A program made the translations under genes and the position numbers. Under the pieces are notes generated by a model. The model was not told where the DNA came from, made no database searches, and saw only the letters and a list, made by a program, of their open reading frames with translations. Below are positions 6,703-15,153 of a stretch of DNA of 64,000 bases, piece by piece. This stretch comes from Methylomonas sp. AM2-LC (GTDB lineage: Bacteria > Pseudomonadota > Gammaproteobacteria > Methylococcales > Methylomonadaceae), in assembly GCF_039904985.1 (NCBI RefSeq), contig NZ_CP157005.1, positions 2,108,001-2,172,000 of the forward strand, written 5' to 3'. Numbering within the stretch: position 1 is the first letter of the stretch; every line of letters starts with the position of its first letter.

Positions 6703-9207
6703 GTGAGCAGTTACGACACTATTTTTAAAAAGAAACAACTGATTATCGGATTGGGTGTTATTTTAGGATGCAGTTCTGTCGAGCTTCATGCTGCGCCGGG
6801 TCTTGAGTCAACCGCGCAGGTAACGTCATCCGATCAGGCTAAAGTGGTTAAAAAAGCCAAGAATAAAAAATCCGCTAAGCTTATAAAACAGACGCAACAG
6901 GCAACTACACCTAGTCAAACTTCCCCAGCTCTTCAGGAGCAGCAACCTACCGCACCTGCGCAAGTAAAGCCAACAAATTCAGGCAAACAGGTAGAGGAAA
7001 GCGATCCAGACGCGCCCGTAATTAAAACCTTGAAAGTTGAGGAGTTGGGCGAAATCAGCGTTAAAGCCGGTCGCTCCAAAAACTTGCTGGGTCAAACCGG
7101 TTCTGCTTCACAGGGGGTGATCAGTCAGGAACAAATTCAATTCCGTGCCTCATCGCGTCCGGGTGAGCTGGTGGAGTTGATCCCCGGTATGATTGCGACT
7201 CAACACAGTGGCTCTGGTAAAGCCAATCAGTATTTTTTACGTGGCTATAATCTTGATCATGGTACCGATTTTACCACTATTGTCGATGGCATTCCGATGA
7301 ACATGCCCAGCCATGCCCACGGGCAGGGTTATATGGACCTGAATAGCCTAATTCCAGAATTGGTCGATAAAATCGAATACGGTAAAGGACCGTATTACGC
7401 TGAAATTGGTGATTTTTCTTCGGCAGGTTTTAACAAAATGACAACCACGAAAACCTTACCCCAAGGTTTTTTAAAGTTTACCGGCGGCGAGTTCGATTTT
7501 TACCGAACCGTAGCGGCCAATTCCAGCAAACTGGGTGATGGCAATTTGCTGTATGGTGCCGAGTTTCAAACTTATAACGGCGCGTGGGCTGTACCGGAAA
7601 ACGGCCATAAATACAACGGTATACTGCGTTATACCCAGGACCATGATAATTGGGGGGTAGCAGTCAATGCCAAAGCTTATAGCAATGCCTGGACGGCGAC
7701 CAACCAGATTGCTCAAACTGCCATAGATAGTGGTCAATTGGGACTTTATGGCTCTTTAAGTCCGTCAGACGGCGGTAACACCAATCGTTACAGTTTCTCT
7801 ACCAATGTTTGGAATAAAGGCCAGGACTGGAAAAACGATGCCAATGTTTATGCGGTCTATTACGACTTAAATCTGTATTCTAACTTTAGTGGTTACACCA
7901 GCGGCCCTTGGGGGGATCAGATGAATCAGCGTGAACATCGGGTGCAAGTGGGTGGCAATGAAGAACTCACCCATTACGACCAACTATTCGGACTGGATAT
8001 GGACAACACCTATGGTATGAGTTTCCGGCACGACGAAATCATGGGGCTGGGTTTATATAACACGGTTAACCGACAATTATTGAATACCATCAGTCTGGAT
8101 AATGTATCGGAAAGTACCGGTGGTCTGTATTTTAAAAACCAGATCCACTGGAACGAGAAGTTTCGAACCATACAAGCCTTGCGAGCCGATTTTATTACCA
8201 TGCAAGTTGAGGCGCTTGCTAATCCCTTTACCACAGGGAATGCCGCAATAGCACAAATGGATGCCTCCTCTACATCGGCTTATTCAAGTGCCGTCAGTGC
8301 TGGAGAAATTACGCTGGCCAATGCGACCACTTCTGCCGCCATTAATGCAGCCAATTCCGGTTATCGCTCTAAAGAAATGATCAGTCCAAAGTTTAGCGCG
8401 ATACTGGGTCCCTGGTATAACACCGAGTATTTCTTAAACGCCGGTTCTGGTTATCATTCTAACGATGCGCGCGGTACGACACTACAAATTACACCTGACG
8501 GCAACGCTGCCGGTAGCAGTGGCATGGTCACGCCTATGGCGTGGCAGCGCGGTGGAGAAATCGGCGCACGTAGCAATATTATTCCTAATTTAAACAGCAC
8601 CTTAGCCTTATGGTGGTTACAATCCAGCCAAGAGCTGGTGTTTGCAGGGGATGAGGGGGCGACTAATGTAAACGGTAAATCCGAGCGATATGGACTGGAG
8701 TTCACCAACTACTATAAACCAACCGACTGGTTAACACTGGATTTTGATCTTGCAAAAAGCTACGGTCATTTTGTGAACACCCCTCAAACCGACTATTCAA
8801 ACGGCACGCCGAGCTGCCCTACGGCAAGTGCTACCGCCGCATGTACCGGCAACTATATACCTAATTTGGTAGGCACCGTTATCGCGGCCGGTATTCAAGT
8901 GGTGGCGCCGAATGGAATGTATGGGTCCTTGCGCTTGCGGCATTTTGGTGATTCGCCGCTGGATTCCAACGGTACTTTTTGGACATCGAATGTTGATATT
9001 CTCAATCTGGGTTTAGGCTACAAACAGAAAAATTATAAACTGGATTTCAATATCTTCAATTTGCTGGGCGAAACCACCAGTGATATTGCTTATGCCTATA
9101 ACTATGCCTCAACCGCTGGTGCTGGTGCGCAGACCGGCACCTTTGGCATCGTCAGACATCCGGTCGAACCACGCATGGCCAGAGCCGGAATTACCATTTA
9201 TTTCTAA
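6703..9207 (+). CDS. TonB-dependent outer-membrane receptor, probably for a metal
   Basis: 834 residues from a GTG with AGGAG upstream. A signal-like N-terminus is followed by a Lys/Gln/Pro-rich linker to about residue 110. A TonB-box-like ELGEISVKAG and the plug domain come next (VISQEQIQFRASSRPGELVE, then YFLRGYNLDHGTDF). The barrel ends in the canonical aromatic terminus GITIYF. The plug carries DGIPMNMPSHAHGQGY and YGKGPYYAEIGDFSSAG, a His/Met-rich patch suited to metal binding. It is co-directional with the HupE-like permease 17 bp upstream, so outer-membrane capture feeding inner-membrane import of the same metal is the inference. No cobalamin riboswitch was seen. Confidence 0.85.
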   Translation: MSSYDTIFKKKQLIIGLGVILGCSSVELHAAPGLESTAQVTSSDQAKVVKKAKNKKSAKLIKQTQQATTPSQTSPALQEQQPTAPAQVKPTNSGKQVEESDPDAPVIKTLKVEELGEISVKAGRSKNLLGQTGSASQGVISQEQIQFRASSRPGELVELIPGMIATQHSGSGKANQYFLRGYNLDHGTDFTTIVDGIPMNMPSHAHGQGYMDLNSLIPELVDKIEYGKGPYYAEIGDFSSAGFNKMTTTKTLPQGFLKFTGGEFDFYRTVAANSSKLGDGNLLYGAEFQTYNGAWAVPENGHKYNGILRYTQDHDNWGVAVNAKAYSNAWTATNQIAQTAIDSGQLGLYGSLSPSDGGNTNRYSFSTNVWNKGQDWKNDANVYAVYYDLNLYSNFSGYTSGPWGDQMNQREHRVQVGGNEELTHYDQLFGLDMDNTYGMSFRHDEIMGLGLYNTVNRQLLNTISLDNVSESTGGLYFKNQIHWNEKFRTIQALRADFITMQVEALANPFTTGNAAIAQMDASSTSAYSSAVSAGEITLANATTSAAINAANSGYRSKEMISPKFSAILGPWYNTEYFLNAGSGYHSNDARGTTLQITPDGNAAGSSGMVTPMAWQRGGEIGARSNIIPNLNSTLALWWLQSSQELVFAGDEGATNVNGKSERYGLEFTNYYKPTDWLTLDFDLAKSYGHFVNTPQTDYSNGTPSCPTASATAACTGNYIPNLVGTVIAAGIQVVAPNGMYGSLRLRHFGDSPLDSNGTFWTSNVDILNLGLGYKQKNYKLDFNIFNLLGETTSDIAYAYNYASTAGAGAQTGTFGIVRHPVEPRMARAGITIYF

Positions 9208-9226
9208 AAACCACCTGTAAACTAGG

Positions 9227-9277
9227 GCAGGGTGTAAGCTGGGTTAAGTGAAAATGAGACCCAGCTTGAAACCCTGC
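9227..9277 (+). terminator. Two-step hairpin after the TonB receptor gene
   Basis: The outer stem is GCAGGGT (9227-9233) with ACCCTGC (9271-9277); the inner stem is AAGCTGGGT (9236-9244) with ACCCAGCTT (9259-9267). It lies 20 bp after the stop and is a likely transcript end without a U-run. The rest of the gene-free stretch to 9676 is AT-rich. Confidence 0.5.
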
Positions 9278-9528
9278 TTCCTCGTTTGTATGAGTGTCAT
9301 TATGCATGCTTCGTGACAAAAAATTCATGTTGATATCATGAAATTTCGCAATGACTGACACACGACAAATCCTGTTAATGTCGAATGACGGTATTAATCA
9401 TTTATGCAAAATAGGTAGACAAAATTTGCAGAGACTGCAATTTTGGTAGGGTATTTATTGTGTCAAAATAAAAAGTATCATAAATTTCAATACGGTAACA
9501 ATTGGCATATTTATTGTTATATCTAGCC

Positions 9529-9542
9529 GTGATCGGCATCAC
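9529..9542. promoter_or_regulatory. CRP/FNR-like palindromic site
   Basis: GTGATCGGCATCAC is a perfect 14-bp palindrome with the half-site spacing of CRP sites (GTGA, six bases, TCAC), 134 bp before the next gene. The regulator is not identified; a CRP-family protein is the first candidate by established consensus. Confidence 0.4.
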
Positions 9543-9676
9543 ATTTAATATAAAAAATAATGAGTGTCGTATCCGTAAAATCGTGGGCTAAACCCAGTTT
9601 CAATTGTTTGTGAAACCATTTATGCGATTTTACTAATTAAAATTTATTGAAAAAGCTCAAATAGCATAGGAAAAAT

Positions 9677-12600
9677 ATGAAGAAACTATTATTAATTCCA
9701 GCATTAATGATGTTACCACTGTCAACAAATGCTGCCACATATGGACCTGTTGCAAATTTTGACGTTATAAATGATACCGGCAAAGTGGCACATGGTTTTG
9801 AGATTGAACTGGATGGTATTGTACCCTCTGACATTACCTCACTATTCGGTGATGCTACACGTTGGACTGGAATGGAACGCTATGGTATTCCCGTCGTCAC
9901 CACAACAGCTACGGGTGTTCGTGTTACTTATAGAGATGATACAAAATCGACCCCGTCTGGAACGCTCGTCGTATCTCCTCACGACAGCTGTTGGCCATTA
10001 GGCGCTCCTGGTCCTAACGGATATGGCCCGCAGTATCCGTGTGACCACTTTGGTGTTAGTACAAATAAGCCTACACCCGTTGTTCGTTATAACTGGTTGA
10101 CTGAAACTACACCTTGGCCCGCTGGAGCAACTACGGGTCCAATTTCAAGGACGGATGCCTTTGTACCAAACGTGCAGATTAATATTGCACAAGTACCTCC
10201 GGCTGTTGTAGTACAGCCACCGGCACCTGCGCCTGGCTTACCTTTGCCGCCACCTGTCAATCAACCACCCGCCGCTGCTATTCATGCAGTTATGGCAGCT
10301 CCTGCGCCAAATCAGTTTGAATTTGGTGAGCCACGTTGGGTTAAAGTGACTGCTACTGGCTCTTTGAATAATATTGCTGTTGAAGATTTGATGGGTAATA
10401 ACGCACTTATGCAAAAAGCCCAAACCCAAATTGAATGGCAACGTCTGCAGTATGATGCGGGTGCTACGGGTGGTGGTGCTAACGGCACAATTGACTTGAG
10501 CGGTGTTGCTCTTGATCCAGGTGCAATCGCAGTTGCGTATCGTTTTGAGTACTATGCGTATAACGGTGACTTTGATCCGCAGACCCATGAAGCAATTGGT
10601 ATTTTAGATGCTAATGGTGCAGTAATTCCGGGATCAAATGTTGATACATCGGGTAGTTCGACGCCTCCAGTCACTGTAGGCAGATATTTGGGCGCACAGA
10701 TGGCTGGGGTAAACTTTGATGGTAACATTCCGCCAGCTCCGCCACTTCCCATTGCGCCTACCATCAACGCAGTGATTGCCGGCGGTGTTGTTGGACAAGC
10801 CTATAGCAGCACATTTGATGTCACTCCAATTCTTGCAAACGATGTACTGGTAGTAACCATTACAGGTCTGCCTGCAGGGTTAACTTATGCTACTGTTGGT
10901 AGCAAAGTCACTATTAGCGGTGCACCCTCTGTTGTCGGTAGTTTCCCTATTACCATTCAAGCAGACGATAAAAGCAATGGAACAACCATTTCGGCTACAA
11001 CGGCAATTGATATTGCTGATGCACCGATGGTATTTAATGTGACGTTTGCGCCTGCAACTGTTGGTACGCCTTATGTATACCCATTCTCTGTTCTGGGTGG
11101 ATATGGAACAAAAACCTACTCAACTGTAAGTCCTCTTCCTGCAAATTTGGCTATCGTTAATGATACACTGGCTGGAACGCCTTCAATTGACGGTACATTT
11201 GCGATCATAATGACTGTTAAAGATAGTCTGGGATTCACACAAAATGCAGCGTCATCAAACTTGGTAATCAGCAAAGCACCCGTGGTAGTTGTGCCGCCTG
11301 TTCCTGTTCCAGTCGCTTGTTCAGGTAACAATAAAGTGATGACAAGTGCTTCTGCAACTGTTGCTGACATTGCGGGTGGTATTGCCAATAATGGTCAAAC
11401 AGTTGATTTGCCCGCAGGTGTTACATTTAATGCGCCACTTACGGCAGCTAATGCGTTTGTTGCGAATAACCTGTTGACTTATTCGGGTACTGTTGACAAT
11501 GCAACTAATCATTGTGTTGCCTCTATTGCTGCAATTGCTCAAGGTTTAAATGTTACTTATCCTGTTCCGTATAGCGGTCAGGTTGGTGTTGACTACTCTA
11601 TCGTACCTGCTGGTAGCGTAGCTGCACAAATTGGTATCAGTGGTGGTATCGGCCCATACACTGTTGTTGCAAATCCACTTCCATTAGGAATGTCGCTTGA
11701 CGCTACAAACACATTGATTGGTACACCAACTGTCGCTGGAACCTACAATGTTTCAATTTCTGTTAACGATAACAATGGACAAACCAGCAATAGCGCATTA
11801 ACTTTGGTCATTGCTCCAGCGCCTGTCGCAGCCTCTTGTGCCGGTACAGATGAAGCTATTACCAGTATTGTAAGTGCGGCAAGAAACACAAATATTGCGC
11901 TGTTTAATGGAATCATCATCAAGGCTCCATACATTTCAACCGCAGCAAACAATGTAGCGATTCCTGCAACTGGCGTAACTTACACATTCTTACAAGGACT
12001 GGCCAATGGCTCATTCCCAGTAGGCGCTTTGATTACTTATTCTGGTTCTTATGGTGCTGCGTCAGGCGGACCCAATGGTAATCCAATGTGGTGTGTTCCA
12101 ACAACTGTAACTGTTAAGCCGAAACCAGCTGTTTGCACTGCTCCACAAGTTTTGGATGTTCCTACAAACACTTGTGTAACACCTTTGAGCATTGCAGTTC
12201 CTACATTACCATCGGCTACTGTTGGTAAGCTTTATAGCACGACATTTGCCGGACCGACGGGTGGATTAGCGCCTTATACCGTCACGGTAGGTGCTCCTGC
12301 TGGTCTAAGTGGTTCTTTGAGTGGAAGTACTGTAACTCTTGCAGGTACGCCTACTGCAAATGGTACATTCTCTGTAAGCTTATCGGTGGTTGATGCGAAT
12401 GGTAAAACATTTTCTACAACAGCTCCGCTGACAATTGCTTCTGCTCCAGTTTTGACATGCACTAAACCTGCGGGCGCGACTACCTATAACGGTATACAAG
12501 GTAATGCAACTGCAGTATCAGGTACTTCTGTTACCATTAAAGGTGTTGTTGTTAATGTTCCGGCCTGTACTGCAATATCTTGGCAGGGTAACTGGACCGG

Positions 12601-12706
12601 TTTGACCAAAGCAATACGTGTTGGTTATAACGTACAGGTACAAAAAGGTTATGTCCTGAATGGCGTAATCACTGCTACATCGTTAACAGTTGATAACGGT
12701 CTGTAA
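9677..12706 (+). CDS. Large secreted protein with putative Ig (He_PIG-like) repeats
   Basis: 1009 residues. Residues 1-19 are a signal peptide (LMMLPLSTNA, then ATYGP). The N-terminal 170 residues form a unique domain (VINDTGKVAHGFEIELDG, with a Cys pair in HDSCWPLGAPG and QYPCDHFG). A Pro-rich linker follows near 177-204. At least four He_PIG-type Ig-like repeats come after it; their hallmarks are PAGLTY, PLGMSLDATNTLIGTPTVAG and SVNDNNGQTSN. Cys-containing spacers separate them. The C-terminus is a small beta domain resembling DUF5666. There is no PEP-CTERM, LPXTG or autotransporter barrel, so the export route is unknown. It probably acts at the cell surface or in the medium. Two terminators follow. 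Confidence 0.75.
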   Translation: MKKLLLIPALMMLPLSTNAATYGPVANFDVINDTGKVAHGFEIELDGIVPSDITSLFGDATRWTGMERYGIPVVTTTATGVRVTYRDDTKSTPSGTLVVSPHDSCWPLGAPGPNGYGPQYPCDHFGVSTNKPTPVVRYNWLTETTPWPAGATTGPISRTDAFVPNVQINIAQVPPAVVVQPPAPAPGLPLPPPVNQPPAAAIHAVMAAPAPNQFEFGEPRWVKVTATGSLNNIAVEDLMGNNALMQKAQTQIEWQRLQYDAGATGGGANGTIDLSGVALDPGAIAVAYRFEYYAYNGDFDPQTHEAIGILDANGAVIPGSNVDTSGSSTPPVTVGRYLGAQMAGVNFDGNIPPAPPLPIAPTINAVIAGGVVGQAYSSTFDVTPILANDVLVVTITGLPAGLTYATVGSKVTISGAPSVVGSFPITIQADDKSNGTTISATTAIDIADAPMVFNVTFAPATVGTPYVYPFSVLGGYGTKTYSTVSPLPANLAIVNDTLAGTPSIDGTFAIIMTVKDSLGFTQNAASSNLVISKAPVVVVPPVPVPVACSGNNKVMTSASATVADIAGGIANNGQTVDLPAGVTFNAPLTAANAFVANNLLTYSGTVDNATNHCVASIAAIAQGLNVTYPVPYSGQVGVDYSIVPAGSVAAQIGISGGIGPYTVVANPLPLGMSLDATNTLIGTPTVAGTYNVSISVNDNNGQTSNSALTLVIAPAPVAASCAGTDEAITSIVSAARNTNIALFNGIIIKAPYISTAANNVAIPATGVTYTFLQGLANGSFPVGALITYSGSYGAASGGPNGNPMWCVPTTVTVKPKPAVCTAPQVLDVPTNTCVTPLSIAVPTLPSATVGKLYSTTFAGPTGGLAPYTVTVGAPAGLSGSLSGSTVTLAGTPTANGTFSVSLSVVDANGKTFSTTAPLTIASAPVLTCTKPAGATTYNGIQGNATAVSGTSVTIKGVVVNVPACTAISWQGNWTGLTKAIRVGYNVQVQKGYVLNGVITATSLTVDNGL

Positions 12707-12716
12707 GTACTAAAAT

Positions 12717-12738
12717 GAAAGGACCTTCGGGTCCTTTC
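12717..12738 (+). terminator. Strong hairpin terminator
   Basis: GAAAGGACC, loop TTCG, GGTCCTTTC: a perfect 9-bp stem with a stable UUCG tetraloop, 10 bp after the stop of the Ig-repeat gene. Confidence 0.85.
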
Positions 12739-12761
12739 TGCATAAAAAGTCATTAATAAGA

Positions 12762-12795
12762 AGCTGTGATTGTATTGATCACGGCTTTTTTTTTA
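12762..12795 (+). terminator. Second hairpin with T-run
   Basis: AGCTGTGAT (12762-12770) pairs with ATCACGGCT (12778-12786, one G-U), followed directly by nine T. It is a classical rho-independent terminator in tandem with the preceding hairpin. Confidence 0.75.
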
Positions 12796-12934
12796 GATGA
12801 CACGTTAGTATAAGTAACACCATGTAATGGTATTACTTATACTAGCTCATTGATTAATAATGTTATTTTAGAGTATTTTTACAAAGTATATTCTTTTGAT
12901 ATTAACTTTGAGTTCAGACAATGAAAACGGATGC

Positions 12935-13375
12935 TTAAGCCCACAAGCGTAAAAAGAATCCCACTAACAATACCGAAAACCCGCCAATTTCTGCAACGGA
13001 TAAGACATTTAATATAGTGTAATCTTTATTGCGATCTAAGGAATCGCGTATGCTGTTATTGCTTAAAGTCGTTAGGCCAAGATTGATATAGTGACCGATG
13101 GCAATAGCAAAAAACAGCAGCGGTGGGATCACTGCCAGGGTATTAACGGTGTCGGAAAATGCACTGAGTGCGGCAAAAACTGCCAGCAATTGTGCGGAAA
13201 ACGCGTACATTAACGCGGCACGGTGTGCCGTGTTGACATAGTATGGTGCTTCGAGTTTCTCACTGCGCCGCATGCAAATATATTTCCAAAGCCCGGTTAA
13301 TAAACCGATCATAAAAAAAATGCCAGAGGCACTCAGCGCAATTCTAGCTGCAGTGTGGTTGAGTAATTCTTCCAT
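12935..13375 (-). CDS. Hypothetical four-TM membrane protein
   Basis: 146 residues with four predicted membrane helices (about 12-31, 52-72, 78-98 and 123-144). Between helices 1 and 2 lies a short charged loop, CMRRSEKLEAPYYVNTAHRA; between 3 and 4 lies NNSIRDSLDRNKDYT. I do not recognise the family. The gene is monocistronic and opposite to the AraC gene on its right. Confidence 0.6.
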   Translation of the reverse strand: MEELLNHTAARIALSASGIFFMIGLLTGLWKYICMRRSEKLEAPYYVNTAHRAALMYAFSAQLLAVFAALSAFSDTVNTLAVIPPLLFFAIAIGHYINLGLTTLSNNSIRDSLDRNKDYTILNVLSVAEIGGFSVLLVGFFLRLWA

Positions 13376-13638
13376 TTTATTTTCCTTATCTGAAGTAAAT
13401 GTGTAAGCTTATTGTTTATTTAGGCTAACTTTTTTTCCTGTAAACAGCAGGTTAGTATGCTTGCATAGGCTTAGCTTGAACAGATCTATATTAAACGTGT
13501 AAGCCAGCCGGTGTAAGCTTTGCAAGACATTGTCTAGTATCCCATTTTATAGTGTTTCGTGTTGGTACTAAACGGCACCAAAACTTGACTATAACGGCTG
13601 TTTGGAAGGATTATATGCATTAAAAACAAGTGAAGACT

Positions 13639-14646
13639 ATGCCAGCAAAACTGCCTTCCAACCCCGAGAGAGCCTGTATCAAGCTTTCCACAAACGCTAT
13701 TCCACCCCGCGAAAGAGCGAATTGGTTACGCGAGGTTATCTGCCGAGAATATACGCATGTTGATATAGTCTCTGCTGTCAAAGACGATATGTCCCAACAG
13801 CTGATTATTTACCCTGGGGATGATTTACAATTGTCTGTGGTTCAATCCAGTGCTATTTCTTTACAGCGTTTACCCGGCGAAGCCTATTTGCCGAGTCAGG
13901 ATGCTTATTTTGCCGTCATACTGCTGTCTGGCGACTACCTACTTGAGCAAAATGGTAGAGAAGTTTTTCTGCAAGCGGGCGACATGACTCTGTATGATGC
14001 AACTCTGCCGCATCGTATCCATTGTCCGGGCGAATTCAGCAAGCTGATATTTGCTATCCCCAGAACAGTGATGAGAGACAGGGTGGCGGGCATAGATCGT
14101 TGTACCGCGTTACGTATTCCCGGTGATCAGGGTATCGGTTTTGTGGCGGCAAACTTTCTGCACGCGTTTGCCACTCAGGCTGCGCAGTTGCAGGCCGAAG
14201 AATTTGCCAGACTTTCCGATCAATCATTAGATTTATTGACACTGGCGCTCTCCGCAATTCGGCCATCTAACTATCATTTATCCAGAAGTCGGGCCGTTTC
14301 ACTCAATACGATCAAAACGTTTATCGAGAAAAACCTGCGTAATCAAGCACTCAACACCACTATTATTGCCCAATATGCTGGTTTGTCGGTACGCTATATC
14401 AACGATTTATTCGCTGATGAAGGTGTATCAACCATGCGTTTTGTCTGGAAGCGCAGATTAGAAAATTGTCGAAAAGAATTGCTAAGCCCGCTGTTTTCAG
14501 GTCAGCCAGTGGCTGATATTGCCTTTCGCTGGGGATTTAATGATGCCGCGCATTTTAGCCGCGTATTTAAACAACACTATGGGTGTTCTCCACGTGAATT
14601 TAGACGCGAACTAGGGCAGGGGGCCCTAAAGCATAAGACACTATAA
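13639..14646 (+). CDS. AraC-family transcriptional regulator
   Basis: 335 residues from ATG 13639; a GTG nine bases upstream is also open. The N-terminal 200 residues match the AraC-binding-like cupin domain (GDYLLEQNGREVFLQAGDMT and YDATLPHRI are typical). The C-terminal 100 residues carry both helix-turn-helix units: NTTIIAQYAGLSVRYINDLF and PVADIAFRWGFNDAAHFSRV, followed by KQHYGCSPREFRR. The effector is unknown. The neighbouring Rieske-type gene 95 bp downstream lies beyond a terminator, so it is not in the same operon, though it could be a target. Confidence 0.9.
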   Translation: MPAKLPSNPERACIKLSTNAIPPRERANWLREVICREYTHVDIVSAVKDDMSQQLIIYPGDDLQLSVVQSSAISLQRLPGEAYLPSQDAYFAVILLSGDYLLEQNGREVFLQAGDMTLYDATLPHRIHCPGEFSKLIFAIPRTVMRDRVAGIDRCTALRIPGDQGIGFVAANFLHAFATQAAQLQAEEFARLSDQSLDLLTLALSAIRPSNYHLSRSRAVSLNTIKTFIEKNLRNQALNTTIIAQYAGLSVRYINDLFADEGVSTMRFVWKRRLENCRKELLSPLFSGQPVADIAFRWGFNDAAHFSRVFKQHYGCSPREFRRELGQGALKHKTL

Positions 14647-14676
14647 ATGGGCTTAATTTAGGATTAGCCCATTGTT
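14647..14676 (+). terminator. Rho-independent terminator
   Basis: ATGGGCT (14647-14653) pairs with AGCCCAT (14666-14672), followed by TGTTTT, immediately after the AraC stop codon. Confidence 0.75.
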
Positions 14677-14741
14677 TTAGTAGAGAATTATGCAAATGCC
14701 GGTTGATGCTGGCAAAATTTATGTTTTGTTTGGGATGAGTC

Positions 14742-15116
14742 ATGTCGAAATTAATAATCAGCCTATCCACACCTATTTGCCGTAGTGCCCAAGTGCCAGA
14801 GTTAGGGAAATTTGCATTAACTGTCATTTATCAAGGCGTAAAACGTGATGCCTTATTGCTTAGGTTTAAGGGTGTGGTTTACGGATATTTGAATCAATGC
14901 GTGCATATGCCTAAAGCGCTGGATTGCGAAGCCAGTCAGATCTTTGATGACTCCGGGCGCTATATTCAGTGTTCCATGCACAGCATTTGCTATGATCCGG
15001 TGACGGGTGCTTCGGTCAGTGCCTTGTGTGAAGGTAAAAAACTCAAGGCTTTTAAAGTGACAGAAACCGAGGAATGGGTGTATCTGGTGGATAAAAAAAC
15101 GCAGTTAGCCGTTTAA
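14742..15116 (+). CDS. Rieske [2Fe-2S] domain protein
   Basis: 124 residues, a single Rieske domain without membrane anchor. The two cluster-binding boxes are NQCVHMP (Cys and His) and QCSMHSICYDPVTG (Cys and His), separated by about 20 residues, as in ferredoxin-type Rieske subunits of oxygenases and nitrite reductases. No oxygenase catalytic subunit is next to it. It ends 38 bp before the convergent sensor gene. It may serve as an electron carrier, but the partner is not visible. Confidence 0.85.
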   Translation: MSKLIISLSTPICRSAQVPELGKFALTVIYQGVKRDALLLRFKGVVYGYLNQCVHMPKALDCEASQIFDDSGRYIQCSMHSICYDPVTGASVSALCEGKKLKAFKVTETEEWVYLVDKKTQLAV

Positions 15117-15153
15117 TGGGGTGTCTGCCGGTTTTCTGGCAGACACCAACAAA

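Noticed and set aside
6703-9207. Calling the TonB receptor a siderophore or vitamin B12 receptor
   Set aside because: No siderophore genes and no cobalamin riboswitch; the HupE partner points to a metal ion, but the evidence does not name it.
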